This document shows positions 1-9,250 of a stretch of DNA of 23,986 nucleotides, piece after piece (positions within the stretch are counted from its first letter, which is position 1; the number at the start of each line of letters is the position of its first letter). The notes beneath the pieces are model-generated. The model worked only from the letters and a program-made list of their open reading frames with translations. It was not told the DNA's origin and ran no database searches. Both the position numbers and the translations under genes were made by a program. The stretch spans positions 1-23,986 of the forward strand of contig DAOTTI010000110.1 of the NCBI GenBank assembly GCA_034437795.1, given 5' to 3'. The DNA comes from DAOTTI01 sp034437795. GTDB lineage: Bacteria; Chloroflexota; UBA11872; UBA12225.

Positions 1-2
1 CG

Positions 3-464
3 AACATGGGCGAGTGGCGCCAGCTCCAGGTGCTGGGCGTCCCCGTCGGACAGCGCCTCTCGCGGCCGGCCGGCGCGCCGCCGGCCCAGCCGCCGGCGGC
101 GGAGCAAGGAGCGGAAGGGTCCATCATCATGCTCCTGGCCACCGATGCGCCGCTGGACGCCCGCCAGCTCGGGCGCCTGGCGCGACGCGCCCCGCTGGGG
201 ATGGCCCGCACTGGGGCGACGGCCGGCCACGGCTCCGGCGACTTCGTTCTGGCCTGGACCACCGCCTGGCGCGTGCCGCACAGCCCGCCGGAGCCGCCGC
301 TGCTCGCCACCAGCGTGCTGCATGACGCGGCCCTGGGGCCGCTCTTTCAGGCCGCGGTGGAGGCCACTGAGGAGGCTATTCTCAACGCCCTGTGCTGCGC
401 CGAGCCGGTCGGTGACGTGCCGGCGTTGCCGGTCGATCAGGTGCTGGCGCTGGTAGGCGGGTGA
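3..464 (+). CDS. P1 family peptidase (DmpA/BapA-like, S58), C-terminal part
   Basis: The reading frame is open from the left edge, so the N-terminal part lies outside the window. The visible part matches the C-terminal (beta) chain of the DmpA / L-aminopeptidase-D-esterase family. It has a Gly-Ser-Ile-Ile motif (Ser codon at 120-122), then ATDAPL, a QLGRLARRAPLGMARTGA stretch and HGSGDF. In this family the precursor cleaves itself before that serine, which becomes the N-terminal nucleophile of the mature enzyme; members remove N-terminal residues from peptides or beta-peptides. The alanine- and proline-rich stretch before the serine corresponds to the end of the alpha chain. The gene converges on xdhC with a gap of 25 bases, and no terminator-like hairpin is visible between them. 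Family assignment is firm; the substrate is unknown. Confidence 0.85.
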   Translation, partial: NMGEWRQLQVLGVPVGQRLSRPAGAPPAQPPAAEQGAEGSIIMLLATDAPLDARQLGRLARRAPLGMARTGATAGHGSGDFVLAWTTAWRVPHSPPEPPLLATSVLHDAALGPLFQAAVEATEEAILNALCCAEPVGDVPALPVDQVLALVGG

Positions 465-489
465 CGCGAGCGCCGCGGGCGCCGCAGGG

Positions 490-1650
490 TCACACCTGCA
501 CGCCACGGGCGGCCGCCACGATCTCGCTCATGATGGCGAGGGCAATCTCTTCCGGCGTGCGGGCGCCGATGTCGATGCCGATCGGCCCGCGGATGCGCCG
601 GATCTGCTCCTCGGTGAATCCGGCGGCCCGCAGGCGCGCGGCCCGGTCGGCCTGCGTGCGCCGGCTGCCGATGGCCCCCACATACGGCACACCGGCCGCT
701 AGGGCGTAGCGGATCGCCGGCTCATCCAGCTTCGGGTCATGCGTCAGCACTGCGACGTAGCTGGCCTGGTCTAGCCGTAGCTGGCCGGAGGCCACCGCAT
801 CCTGCGGCCAGGCGCGGATGAGCGCATCGGCATGGCCCAGCCGCTCCGGCGTGGCAAAGGCCGAGCGGGGATCGACGACGGTGGTGCGGAAGCCCACCTC
901 GCGGGCAAACCGCACTAGCGAGATGGCCACGTGCACCGCGCCGAAGATCACCAGGTGCGGGCGACGGTGGATCACGTCGAGGAAAATCTGGACCTCGTTG
1001 CCTCTCTCCGGTTCTACCGCGTGATGAGGGGCCACAGCATACGTTCGTAGCTCCGCTTGCGCCGCGTGCCCCAGGCACAGCAACGCGCGAGCGTCCGCGA
1101 CGACCTGCGCGGCCAGCTCACCGCTCAGCCCCTCGCCCGCGGCTGAGCCTTCGGTCACCGCCGAACCTTCGGTCACCACCGAGCCTTCGGTCACCACCAG
1201 CCTGGCGCCGACGGGCGGCGCTGTGGACGCTCTGGACGGAGCGCCGCCGGTCCCAGCGGCAGGACCGCTCACGACGGTAGCGACGACGGCCGACTGGTCG
1301 GCCAGGATGAGCTCGCGCAGGCGGCGATAGAACGTTGGCTCCAGCCGCTCCACAAAGACCTCGATGGCCCCGCCGCAGGTGAGCCCCGCGTCCCAGGCGA
1401 CGTCGTCCTGGATGCCGAAGCGTAGGAGCTTGGGCCGGCCGGTCTCCAGGACGGCCTGCGCCTCCTCCGCCACGCCGGCCTCGACGCAACCCCCGCTCAC
1501 GGACCCAGAGAGCTCCCCTCGCGCGGAGATGGCCAGCTTGGCCCCCTCTGGCCGCGGCGCCGAGCGAAAGACGCGCACCACCGTCGCCAGGGCCACCGGC
1601 TCAGCACGCTCCAGCAGCCAGCGATCGAGATCGGGGACGAGTTCCCTCAT
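490..1650 (-). CDS. xdhC: XdhC/CoxI family molybdenum hydroxylase maturation protein
   Basis: This 386-residue protein has the two XdhC domains. The N-terminal XdhC_CoxI domain covers about residues 10-105 (SGGCVEAGV near 52-60, TCGGAIEVFVE near 91). The C-terminal Rossmann domain covers about 230-385 (FGAVHVA at 236-242, VLTHDPKLDE near 301, GAIGSRRT near 325, GPIGIDIGARTPEEIA near 355). Family members bind molybdenum cofactor and help insert or sulfurate it in xanthine-oxidase-type enzymes, which fits its place as the last gene of the cox operon. The linker holds three copies of an 18-base repeat encoding VTEGSx (residues about 152-169). The usual glycine after GA in the Rossmann loop is valine here. 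The start codon lies 10 bases past the coxL stop, and a GAGAGG sequence touches the ATG, so translational coupling is likely. Confidence 0.92.
   Translation of the reverse strand: MRELVPDLDRWLLERAEPVALATVVRVFRSAPRPEGAKLAISARGELSGSVSGGCVEAGVAEEAQAVLETGRPKLLRFGIQDDVAWDAGLTCGGAIEVFVERLEPTFYRRLRELILADQSAVVATVVSGPAAGTGGAPSRASTAPPVGARLVVTEGSVVTEGSAVTEGSAAGEGLSGELAAQVVADARALLCLGHAAQAELRTYAVAPHHAVEPERGNEVQIFLDVIHRRPHLVIFGAVHVAISLVRFAREVGFRTTVVDPRSAFATPERLGHADALIRAWPQDAVASGQLRLDQASYVAVLTHDPKLDEPAIRYALAAGVPYVGAIGSRRTQADRAARLRAAGFTEEQIRRIRGPIGIDIGARTPEEIALAIMSEIVAAARGVQV
1145..1198 (-). repeat. Three tandem 18-base repeats inside xdhC
   Basis: Three nearly identical 18-base units (1145-1162, 1163-1180, 1181-1198) differ at only one or two positions. 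They keep the reading frame and encode repeated VTEGS in the linker between the two XdhC domains. This looks like a slippage expansion of a flexible linker. Confidence 0.9.
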
Positions 1651-1660
1651 CCTCTCAATC

Positions 1661-4018
1661 TTACGCCGGCGCGCGCCGGCCCGCCTCCCTGGCTTGCTGC
1701 ATCGCGCGCCACACCTTTTCCGGACGGAGGGGCATGTCGATGTGGCTTACACCCAGCGGGCTCAGCGCGTCCACCACGGCGTTGACCACCGCCGCGCTGG
1801 AGGCGATCGTCCCTGCCTCGCCGATCCCCTTCGCGCCCAGCGGATTGACCGGCGTCGGCGTCTCGGTGCGGTCGGTCTCGAAGCGGGGCAGCATCGACGC
1901 CCTGGGCGCGGCGTAGTCCATGAGCGTGCCGGTGATCAGCTGGCCGCTGGCGTCGTACACGACTTCTTCATACAGGGCCTGGGCGATGCCCTGGGCAATG
2001 CCGCCGTGCACCTGGCCATCCACCAGCATGGGGTTGATCACCCGCCCGCAGTCGTCGACGGCGACGTATCGCAGGATGTGCACCTGGCCGGTCTCAGCAT
2101 CGACCTCGACGATGCAGGCGTGAGCGCCGAAGGGATAGGTGAAGTTCGGGGGCTCAAAGAAGTGCTGGGCCTCGAGGCCGGGCTCGATCTCCGGGGGCAG
2201 CGAAGCCAGCGTGTAGGCCTGGCGCGCCACCTCCTTGAACGTCACGGCCCGCTCCGGCACGCCCCGCACGGCGAGCCGGCCCGGCTGGACCTCGATGTCG
2301 TCCACGGCCGCCTCCAGGAGATGGGCCGCGATGCGGCGGGCCTTCTCGCGTACCTTCTCCGCCGCCCGCACCACGGCGGCGCCGCCGACGGCCAGGCCAC
2401 GGCTGCCGTACGTCCCGAGCCCGTACTGGACGGCCGCCGTGTCGCCGTGGACGACGACGATGTCCTCCAGAGGTACGCCTAGCTGGTCGGCCACGATCTG
2501 GGCAAAGGTCGTCTCCTGACCCTGGCCGTGGGGCGAGGCGCCGGTGAGCACGGTCACCGTGCCCGTCGGCTCCACGCGGACAGTGGCGCTCTCCCAGCCC
2601 CCAAAGGGCTGCATGTCCTTGGACGGCCCCATGCCGCAGATCTCGACGTAGGTGGAGAAGCCAATGCCCAGATAGCGGCCCTGGCGGCGCGCCGCGTCCT
2701 GCTCCCGCTGGAAGCGCTCGTAGTCCACCAGCTCCAGCAGCCGGTTGAGGGTCAGCTCGTAATTGCCGCTGTCGTAGGTCGACCCGCCCGGGCTCTCATA
2801 GGGGAAGGCGTCCGGCGGGATGAAGTTCCGCCGGCGTACCTCCACCGGATCGAGCCCCAGCTCGTCGGCGATGCGGTCCATCGTGCGCTCAATGAGGTAG
2901 GTGGCCTCCGGCCGGCCGGCGCCTCGATAGGCGTCGGTCGGCGTCTTGTTGGTGTAGACGCCGGTGAGGTCGGCGGCAAAGTGGCGGAACTTGTAGCAGC
3001 CCGGCGCGAGCTGGGGAGTGAGCTGCGGCACGCCAGCGGTGAACATGCGCAAATAGGCCCCCAGGTCGGCGATCACCTTGAGGCGCAGCCCCAGGATGGT
3101 GCCGTCGTGCTTGACCGCCACCTCCACTTCATCGACCTGCCCGCGCCCCTGGGTCGTGCCGGCGAAGTTCTCCCGCCGGTCTTCGGTCCACTTCACCGGC
3201 CGGCCCAGTAGCATGGCCAGCAGCGGGACCAGCGCGTCCTCGCCGTACATCGTGATCTTGCTGCCGAAGCCCCCGCCGACCTCGGGCGCGATCACCCGCA
3301 CCTGATGCTCCGGCACGCCCAGCGTCTCCGCAATCCAGGTGCGCAGCAGGTGGGGCGCCTGGGTGGAGGCCCACACCGTGAGCCGGCCGGGCCCGCGCTC
3401 GTACTGCGCCGCCACGGCGCGGGCCTCCATCGCCAGGGGGATCACGCGCTGGTTGACCAGGCGCAGGCGGACGACGCGGTCGGCCTCGCGGAAGGCGCGC
3501 TCGATGTCTCCTTCGCGGACCGTCTTGGTGAAGGCGACGTTGTCGGGGAACTCGTCGTAGAGCCTGGGCGCCCCCAGCGCCAGCGCGGCCTCGGGGTCGG
3601 TGACGGCAGGCAACGGCTCATAGTCGACGTCCACCAGCTCGGCGGCGTCACGGGCCTGGTAGCGGGTGGCGGCCACGACCGCCGCCACCGGCTCCCCCAC
3701 GTGGCGCACGCGGTCCACCGCCAGGGGATAGAGCGCCGGCAGCCGGATCCCCTCCGGCTTGGACGCCACCGGCAGCGGCGCGGCCAGGCGGCCCCGGATC
3801 TCTTCGCCGGTGAAAACGGCCACCACGCCCTGCGCCTGCCTGGCGGCGCCGGCGTCGATGCGCCGGATGCGAGCGTGCGCGTGGGGGCTGCGGACCAGCG
3901 CCACGTGCAGCATACCCGGGAGCTGCACGTCGTCGGTGTACGTCGCGCCACCCGTAATCAGGCGGGGATCCTCCCGCCGCTTCACCGCCTGGCCAACAAG
4001 CTTAGGCACTACTGCCAT
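1661..4018 (-). CDS. coxL: Form II CoxL-type molybdopterin-binding large subunit, copy 1
   Basis: This 785-residue protein is the catalytic large subunit of a xanthine-oxidase-family hydroxylase. It starts with the typical KRREDPRLITG segment (about 13-23). It carries VGGGFGSK (about 247-254), the active-site loop AYRGAGR (363-369) that marks form II (CoxL-like) enzymes rather than the AYXCSFR of proven form I CO dehydrogenases, and GIGEAG with the conserved catalytic glutamate (E734). The subunit binds the molybdopterin cytosine dinucleotide cofactor and works with CoxS (2Fe-2S) and CoxM (FAD). The start at 4018 follows a GGGAG ribosome site 9 bases upstream; the frame is open to 4144, but those 42 residues are unlike the family. 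A second large subunit lies on the other side of coxM. The substrate cannot be read from sequence: CO, an aldehyde or a heterocycle are all possible. Confidence 0.93.
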   Translation of the reverse strand: MAVVPKLVGQAVKRREDPRLITGGATYTDDVQLPGMLHVALVRSPHAHARIRRIDAGAARQAQGVVAVFTGEEIRGRLAAPLPVASKPEGIRLPALYPLAVDRVRHVGEPVAAVVAATRYQARDAAELVDVDYEPLPAVTDPEAALALGAPRLYDEFPDNVAFTKTVREGDIERAFREADRVVRLRLVNQRVIPLAMEARAVAAQYERGPGRLTVWASTQAPHLLRTWIAETLGVPEHQVRVIAPEVGGGFGSKITMYGEDALVPLLAMLLGRPVKWTEDRRENFAGTTQGRGQVDEVEVAVKHDGTILGLRLKVIADLGAYLRMFTAGVPQLTPQLAPGCYKFRHFAADLTGVYTNKTPTDAYRGAGRPEATYLIERTMDRIADELGLDPVEVRRRNFIPPDAFPYESPGGSTYDSGNYELTLNRLLELVDYERFQREQDAARRQGRYLGIGFSTYVEICGMGPSKDMQPFGGWESATVRVEPTGTVTVLTGASPHGQGQETTFAQIVADQLGVPLEDIVVVHGDTAAVQYGLGTYGSRGLAVGGAAVVRAAEKVREKARRIAAHLLEAAVDDIEVQPGRLAVRGVPERAVTFKEVARQAYTLASLPPEIEPGLEAQHFFEPPNFTYPFGAHACIVEVDAETGQVHILRYVAVDDCGRVINPMLVDGQVHGGIAQGIAQALYEEVVYDASGQLITGTLMDYAAPRASMLPRFETDRTETPTPVNPLGAKGIGEAGTIASSAAVVNAVVDALSPLGVSHIDMPLRPEKVWRAMQQAREAGRRAPA

Positions 4019-4150
4019 ACTGCTCAACTCCCGCTCAGGGTGTGATTCGTTCGGTCGCCTCGCTCCGGAGCCACTCTGGGCCAGCCCGCCCTGGCGGCCG
4101 GCCCTGCTGTGGATTGGCGCAAAGCCGACGCGGGTCAGGGCCACCCTGCC

Positions 4151-5023
4151 TCACGCCCCGCGCGCCCGTTGGGCGGCGGTCAGGACCGCCCGCCGCGTGG
4201 AGACGCGGCACAGGTGCGCGCGGTACTCCTCAGAGGCGTGAATGTCGCCCATCAGGTCCAGCCCGTCAGCGGCGCGCTCGGCGGCCTGCGCCACGATCGG
4301 CTCGGTGAGCTCCTGCCCCACCAGGCCCTGCTCGACAGCCCGCGCGCGGGTGGCCTTGGTCCCCGCGCCGGTGATGGCGATGCGCGCCTCGCGACACCGG
4401 CCGTCCTCCCCCAGCGCCAGCACGGCCGCCACACCGACGATGGCGTAGCCGGAGGCGGGGTGCGGGAACTTCACGTACGCCGTGCCAGTGCGCGCCCCGC
4501 GGGCGGGCACACGCACCTGCGTCAGGAGCTCGTCCGGCCGCAGGGCGGTGGTGAACAGGTCCACGAAGAAGTCGTCCGCGGCGATGGTCCGCTGGCCGGA
4601 GCGGGACGTGGCCACCAGCTCCCCGCCCAGCGCCAGGATGGCGGCCGGCAGGTCCGACGCCGGGTCGGCGTGCGACAGGTTGCCGCCGATCGTGCCCCGG
4701 TTGCGTACCTGGCGGTCCCCGATGACGGCCGCCGCTTCCGGCAGCAGCGGACACAACTCCCTCAGTGAGGCCGAAGCCTCGATGGCGCTGTGCGTGGTGC
4801 GCGCGCCGATCGTGATCATGCCGTTCTGGCGCGACGTGCCGTCAAGGCCGGGGATGCGCCCGATGTCGATCAAGATCGACGGCGACGCCAGCCGGAGCTT
4901 CAGCAGCGGGATCAGGCTCTGGCCGCCCGCGAGTAGCTTGGCCTCATCCCCGTGCTGGGAAAGCAAGGCCACCGCCTCGTCCACCGTCCGCGCCGCGACG
5001 TATTGAAATGCGCTCGGTATCAC
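4151..5023 (-). CDS. coxM: CoxM-type FAD-binding medium subunit
   Basis: This 290-residue FAD subunit belongs to a molybdenum hydroxylase. It begins IPSAFQYVAARTVDEA as family members do. It has the two FAD-binding loops AGGQS (32-36) and TIGGN (111-115, within RNRGTIGGNLSHADPASD), followed by the CO dehydrogenase flavoprotein C-terminal domain. It passes electrons from the 2Fe-2S centres to a quinone or another acceptor. I chose a GTG start at 5023 because GGAGGGAGG lies 8 bases upstream; the frame stays open to an ATG at 5098, but the extra 25 residues look non-coding. The gene sits between the two coxL genes. Only one FAD subunit and one iron-sulfur subunit exist for the two large subunits. 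Confidence 0.93.
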   Translation of the reverse strand: MIPSAFQYVAARTVDEAVALLSQHGDEAKLLAGGQSLIPLLKLRLASPSILIDIGRIPGLDGTSRQNGMITIGARTTHSAIEASASLRELCPLLPEAAAVIGDRQVRNRGTIGGNLSHADPASDLPAAILALGGELVATSRSGQRTIAADDFFVDLFTTALRPDELLTQVRVPARGARTGTAYVKFPHPASGYAIVGVAAVLALGEDGRCREARIAITGAGTKATRARAVEQGLVGQELTEPIVAQAAERAADGLDLMGDIHASEEYRAHLCRVSTRRAVLTAAQRARGA

Positions 5024-5181
5024 CTGGCTAACCTCCCTCCGTCGTGTGCTGCACGTAGCGTCACCGAAATCACCCCTCCATTGCCTGCCATCCGCCACGC
5101 GGCGGGTGTGGCCGGCGTGGGGGCAGACCCGCTAGCCGGACCTCGCCCTCCAGCGCCTGCCATCCCGCACCCTCACACTCG

Positions 5182-5216
5182 ATTACGCATTACCCGTCAC
5201 GTATTACGCATTACGC
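5182..5216 (-). repeat. Heptamer array (GCGTAAT)n at the end of coxL copy 2
   Basis: Read on the minus strand, 35 bases divide into five heptamers: GCGTAAT, GCGTAAT, ACGTGAC, GGGTAAT, GCGTAAT. The TAA of the first unit is the stop codon of coxL copy 2 (5211-5213). Because seven is not a multiple of three, successive units place TAA in different reading frames. A related array ends coxS at 7637-7664. Confidence 0.9.
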
Positions 5217-7559
5217 GCTCCGTATCGCCCGCCACACCCGTTCCGGGGTCAGGGGCATGTCCAGGTGCCGGATGCCCAGGGGCGCCAGCGCATCCACCAC
5301 GGCGTTGACGATGGCCGCGCTGGCGGCGATGGTGCCGGTCTCCCCGACGCCCTTCACGCCCAGGACGTTCGTTGGCGACGGCGTGACGGTCCGGTCCGTT
5401 TCGACGCGCGGCAGCTGGGTCGCCTTAGGAACGACGTAGTCGGCCATGGAGCCGGTCAGAAGCTGGCCATTTTCGTCGTAGTGGGCGAACTCGTACAGCG
5501 CCTGGCCGATCCCCTGCGCCACGCCTCCGTGCACCTGACCATCGACGATCATGGGGTTGATCACATGGCCGCAATCGTCCACCGCGACGTACCGCCGCAG
5601 GTGCACCTGCCCCGTCTCTCGCTCCACCTCCACGATGGCCACGTGGGCGCCAAAGGGGTAGACGAAGTTGGACGGGTCGTAGAAGCTGGTCTCTTCCAGC
5701 GCCGGCTCGATGTCCTTGGGCAGGCTCCAGGCCAGGTAGGCCTGGAGCGCCACTTCCTGGAAGGTCTTGGCGCGATCCGGCGCGCCGCGGACGAAGAAGC
5801 GGCCATGTTCAAAGTCCACGTCCTCGACCGAGGCCTCCAGCAGGTGGGCCGCGATGCGGCGGGCCTTCTCCTTGACCTTGCGCGCCGCCAGCGCGATCGC
5901 CGTCCCTCCCACGGCGGTGGTGCGGCTGCCGTACGTCCCCCAGCCCATGGCGATCTTGGCCGTATCGCCGGCCACGACCTCCACGTCCTCGATGGGGATG
6001 CCGAACTCATCGGCGATGATCTGGGCGAAGGTGGTCTCCTCCCCCTGGCCGTGCGGTTTCGTGCCCGTAAAGGCGGTCACCTTGCCGGTGGGGTGGACGC
6101 GCACGGTGGCGCTCTCCCATAGGCCGCCCTGGAAGCCGACGGCGCCCGCCACCTGGGATGGCCCCAGGCCACAGATCTCGACGTAGGTGGAGAACCCGAT
6201 GCCAAGCAGCCTCCCTTGCTGGCGGGCCGCCGCCTGCTCCTGCCGGAACCGGGGGTAGTCGACCATCGCCAGCGCCTTGTCCAGCGTCGCGGCATAGTTC
6301 CCGCTGTCGTAGGTCAGCCCCGTGGCGACGGTATAGGGGAACTTGTCCGGCGGGATGAAGTTCTTGCGCCGCAGGTCCACTGGGTCCATCTGGAGCTCGC
6401 GCGCCAGCAGGTCGACCATGCGCTCCATGATGTAGGTAGCCTCGGGGCGGCCCGCGCCGCGGTAGGCGTCCACCGGCGTAGTGTTGGTGAAGACGCCGAA
6501 GACGTCGCAGGCGATGTTGGGGATGGCGTAGGCGCCAGAGAGCATCAGCCCGAACAGGATGGTGGGGACGCCCGGCGCGGCCGTGGAGAGGTAGGCGCCG
6601 AGGTTGGCGTAGACCCGTGCCCGCAGCCCGACGATGGTGCCGTCACGCGTGGCGGCGATCTCCACGTCCTGGATGTGGTCGCGCCCGTGGATGGAGGCGA
6701 TGTAGTTCTCGCGCCGGTCCTCCACCCACTTGACCGGCCGGCCGGTGGCGCGGGCGCAGAAGGCGACGATGGCCTCATCGGGGTAGCAGTGGATCTTGCT
6801 GCCGAAGCCACCGCCGATCTCTGGTGCGACGATGCGCAGCTTGTGCTCGGGGATGCCCAGTACGCCGGAGAGCAGCACACGGTGAATGTGCGGGTTCTGC
6901 GACGTGACGTAGATCGTCATCTCCCCTGTGGCCGGCGCATACTGGGCCACCGCGCCCCGCGGCTCCATGGCATTGGGGATCAGGCGCTGGTTGAGCAGGC
7001 GCTGCCTGACCACGACCACGTCGGGGCGCTGCAAGGCGGCGTCCACGTCGCCGCCGGCTACCTTCCAGTGGAAGGCGATGTTGTTCGGGACGTCCGGATG
7101 GAGCTGGGGCGCGCCGGGCTGGGTGGCCTGCTCGGCGTTCACCACCACCGGCAGCGGCTCGTAATCGACCTGGATCAGGTCCAGCGCGTCGCGCGCGGCG
7201 GCGCGGCTCTCGGCCACGACCACCGCCACCCCGTCGCCGACGTAGCGTACGGTGTCGACGGCCAGTGGCGGATGGGGCGGCGTCTTGAGGTCCGAGCCGG
7301 GAATGAGCCAGGCGCAGGGGATGCTGCCCACCTGGCCCTGGAGGTCCCGTCCGGTATAGACGGCGACCACCCCGGGCGCGCGCCGCGCCTGCTCCACGTC
7401 GATGCGCCGGATGCGGGCGTGGGCGTGCGGGCTACGCAGGATGGCCGCGTAGCACATGCCCGGGAGGGTAATGTCGTCCACATACGTGGCGCGCCCGGTG
7501 ATCAGGCGCGGGTCCTCGCGCCTACGAACCGAGGCGCCAAACAGTCGCGTGACGGCCAT
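5211..7559 (-). CDS. coxL: Form II CoxL-type molybdopterin-binding large subunit, copy 2
   Basis: This 782-residue paralogue of copy 1 is more than half identical by eye along its whole length. It starts MAVTRLFGASVRRREDPRLI. It has IGGGFGSK (about 248-255), the form II loop AYRGAGR (365-371) and GVGETG with the catalytic glutamate (E740), so both copies look functional. It differs from copy 1 mainly near residues 75-100 (a PCAWLIPGSDLKTPPHPP stretch), 320-350 and 470-485, regions that may line the substrate channel; this suggests a different or wider substrate range. An excellent ribosome site (AAAGGAGGTGA) stands just before the ATG. The gene follows coxS and precedes coxM, the usual S-L-M order, so this is probably the original partner and copy 1 the added one. 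Its stop codon lies in the heptamer array. Confidence 0.93.
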   Translation of the reverse strand: MAVTRLFGASVRRREDPRLITGRATYVDDITLPGMCYAAILRSPHAHARIRRIDVEQARRAPGVVAVYTGRDLQGQVGSIPCAWLIPGSDLKTPPHPPLAVDTVRYVGDGVAVVVAESRAAARDALDLIQVDYEPLPVVVNAEQATQPGAPQLHPDVPNNIAFHWKVAGGDVDAALQRPDVVVVRQRLLNQRLIPNAMEPRGAVAQYAPATGEMTIYVTSQNPHIHRVLLSGVLGIPEHKLRIVAPEIGGGFGSKIHCYPDEAIVAFCARATGRPVKWVEDRRENYIASIHGRDHIQDVEIAATRDGTIVGLRARVYANLGAYLSTAAPGVPTILFGLMLSGAYAIPNIACDVFGVFTNTTPVDAYRGAGRPEATYIMERMVDLLARELQMDPVDLRRKNFIPPDKFPYTVATGLTYDSGNYAATLDKALAMVDYPRFRQEQAAARQQGRLLGIGFSTYVEICGLGPSQVAGAVGFQGGLWESATVRVHPTGKVTAFTGTKPHGQGEETTFAQIIADEFGIPIEDVEVVAGDTAKIAMGWGTYGSRTTAVGGTAIALAARKVKEKARRIAAHLLEASVEDVDFEHGRFFVRGAPDRAKTFQEVALQAYLAWSLPKDIEPALEETSFYDPSNFVYPFGAHVAIVEVERETGQVHLRRYVAVDDCGHVINPMIVDGQVHGGVAQGIGQALYEFAHYDENGQLLTGSMADYVVPKATQLPRVETDRTVTPSPTNVLGVKGVGETGTIAASAAIVNAVVDALAPLGIRHLDMPLTPERVWRAIRSA

Positions 7560-7636
7560 GGGTCCTCACCTCCTTTGGCTCCCTGCTGCGTGGCGAGCGG
7601 GGCGTCTGCCCCCCGTCACGCCATGCGTCCTCCCCA

Positions 7637-7658
7637 ATTACGCATTACGCATTTCGCC

Positions 7659-7664
<6 letters not shown>
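7637..7664 (-). repeat. Heptamer array (GCGTAAT)n at the end of coxS
   Basis: On the minus strand these 28 bases read as GCGTAAG, GCGAAAT, GCGTAAT, GCGTAAT. The first unit supplies the TAA stop of coxS (7659-7661). It is the same element as at 5182-5216, placed the same way relative to the stop codon. Confidence 0.88.
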
Positions 7665-8180
<516 letters not shown>

Positions 8181-8290
8181 GCCATGCCTCCTTGCTGTGC
8201 TTACTGTGGCTACTATGGTTGCCTGGGTTGGGTCGCTTGCTCCGTTCCCCTGAAAGGCCGCCGGCGAGCACCCGCGGGCCCTGGACGCCG

Positions 8291-8833
8291 TTAGGCGGGG
8301 CCATCGGCGCCGGCCGGTGGCGTCCCTTGCGCGGCGAGCTGTCGCTCGAGGCAGCCGAAAAACTGGCCGGCAAGCATGCGGGCGACGGCGGTCAGCATCC
8401 GCTGGCCGACGGCGGCGATGGTCCCGCCGACCTGGGCCTCGCCGCGATAGACGACCGCCGTCTGCCCCCCTTCTTCTCGTAGCTGGATCGTGCCCTGGCC
8501 TCGGACAAATCCTGGCCGACCACCCCCTTCCACGCTGAGCACGTAGCGCTGGTGCGGCACCTTGTCGGAGACGCGGACCTGGCCCTGGTAGCGCCCTTTG
8601 ACCGCGGCGATGCCGATGGCCATGGTCACGTCGTAGACCTCTTGGTCGGTCCCCGCACCGCTTTCAGTCGGGCCCGCTCCTGCCCCGGCGCCGGCAGGGG
8701 CGGCCTCGGCCGGAGCGCGGCGCTCGAAGCGCTCGCAGCCGGGCAGGCAGCTTGCGAGGACAGCGGGGTCGGTCAGCAAATCCCAGACCCGCCCCACTGG
8801 CGCAGGGAAGACGTGCTGGCCTTCAAGCTGCAT
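8291..8833 (-). CDS. coxG: CoxG family SRPBCC protein
   Basis: This 180-residue protein is of the CO dehydrogenase subunit G (CoxG) family, a START/SRPBCC fold with a hydrophobic pocket. Diagnostic parts are VWDLLTDPAVLASCLPGCE near the N terminus, VKGRYQGQVRVSD in the middle, GRPGFVRGQGTIQL, and GTIAAVGQRMLTAVARMLAGQFF at the C terminus. In Oligotropha CoxG helps anchor the enzyme at the membrane, and recent work on mycobacteria links it to delivery of quinone. An alanine/glycine-rich insertion at about 40-64 is low complexity. GGGGAG lies just upstream of the ATG. As first gene of the operon it stands about 140 bases behind the promoter at 8976-9005. Confidence 0.9.
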   Translation of the reverse strand: MQLEGQHVFPAPVGRVWDLLTDPAVLASCLPGCERFERRAPAEAAPAGAGAGAGPTESGAGTDQEVYDVTMAIGIAAVKGRYQGQVRVSDKVPHQRYVLSVEGGGRPGFVRGQGTIQLREEGGQTAVVYRGEAQVGGTIAAVGQRMLTAVARMLAGQFFGCLERQLAAQGTPPAGADGPA

Positions 8834-8975
8834 GGCGCTCCCCGTGTCGCCGCCGCGGCGCCGCTGGCGAGGCCGTGCCGGCGAGCATGCCGCCAGGCGG
8901 GAGGAGACACGCCGCCGGCCGCTCGTGCCCGGCGGCTCGACGGCCCACCCCTACCCGACCTGGTCCACTACGGCC

Positions 8976-9005
8976 ACTATATGCACGCTGGTACCGCCAA
9001 GTCAA
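8976..9005 (-). promoter_or_regulatory. Candidate sigma-70-type promoter of the cox operon
   Basis: On the minus strand, TTGACT (9000-9005) and TATAGT (8976-8981) are separated by 18 bases; each box differs from consensus at one base. It is one of few AT-rich spots in the gap and points at coxG, giving a leader of about 135 bases. Confidence 0.6.
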
Positions 9006-9117
9006 GGCGGTTCTGGGGTCCGCGCCACACATCCGACCCCCGCTCCGACGCGGGGACGCAGGGACAGGGAGACGCGGGGAGCACACCTCGCCCCTGGCGC
9101 CATGCGGAACGTCTGCG

Positions 9118-9223
9118 CACGCCCATGATCCGGACCGCCGCCGTACCTTCCTGGCGGACTGGCAGGAGCGGGGCCTGTTTCCGCCGGCTTGCCCACGCCC
9201 GTGATCTGGGCCGCCGCCGTACC
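9118..9223. repeat. Pair of 30-base direct repeats
   Basis: The copies at 9118-9147 and 9194-9223 match at 27 of 30 positions and start 76 bases apart. Both contain TGATC followed by GCCGCCGTACC. They lie upstream of the cox promoter. Confidence 0.8.
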
Positions 9224-9250
9224 CCACGCCCTGCGCAGGACGGATGGGAG

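Noticed and set aside
8181..8290. Degenerate 9-base periodicity (TACTGTGGC, TACTATGGT) upstream of coxS
   Set aside because: The units are too diverged and few to distinguish from chance.
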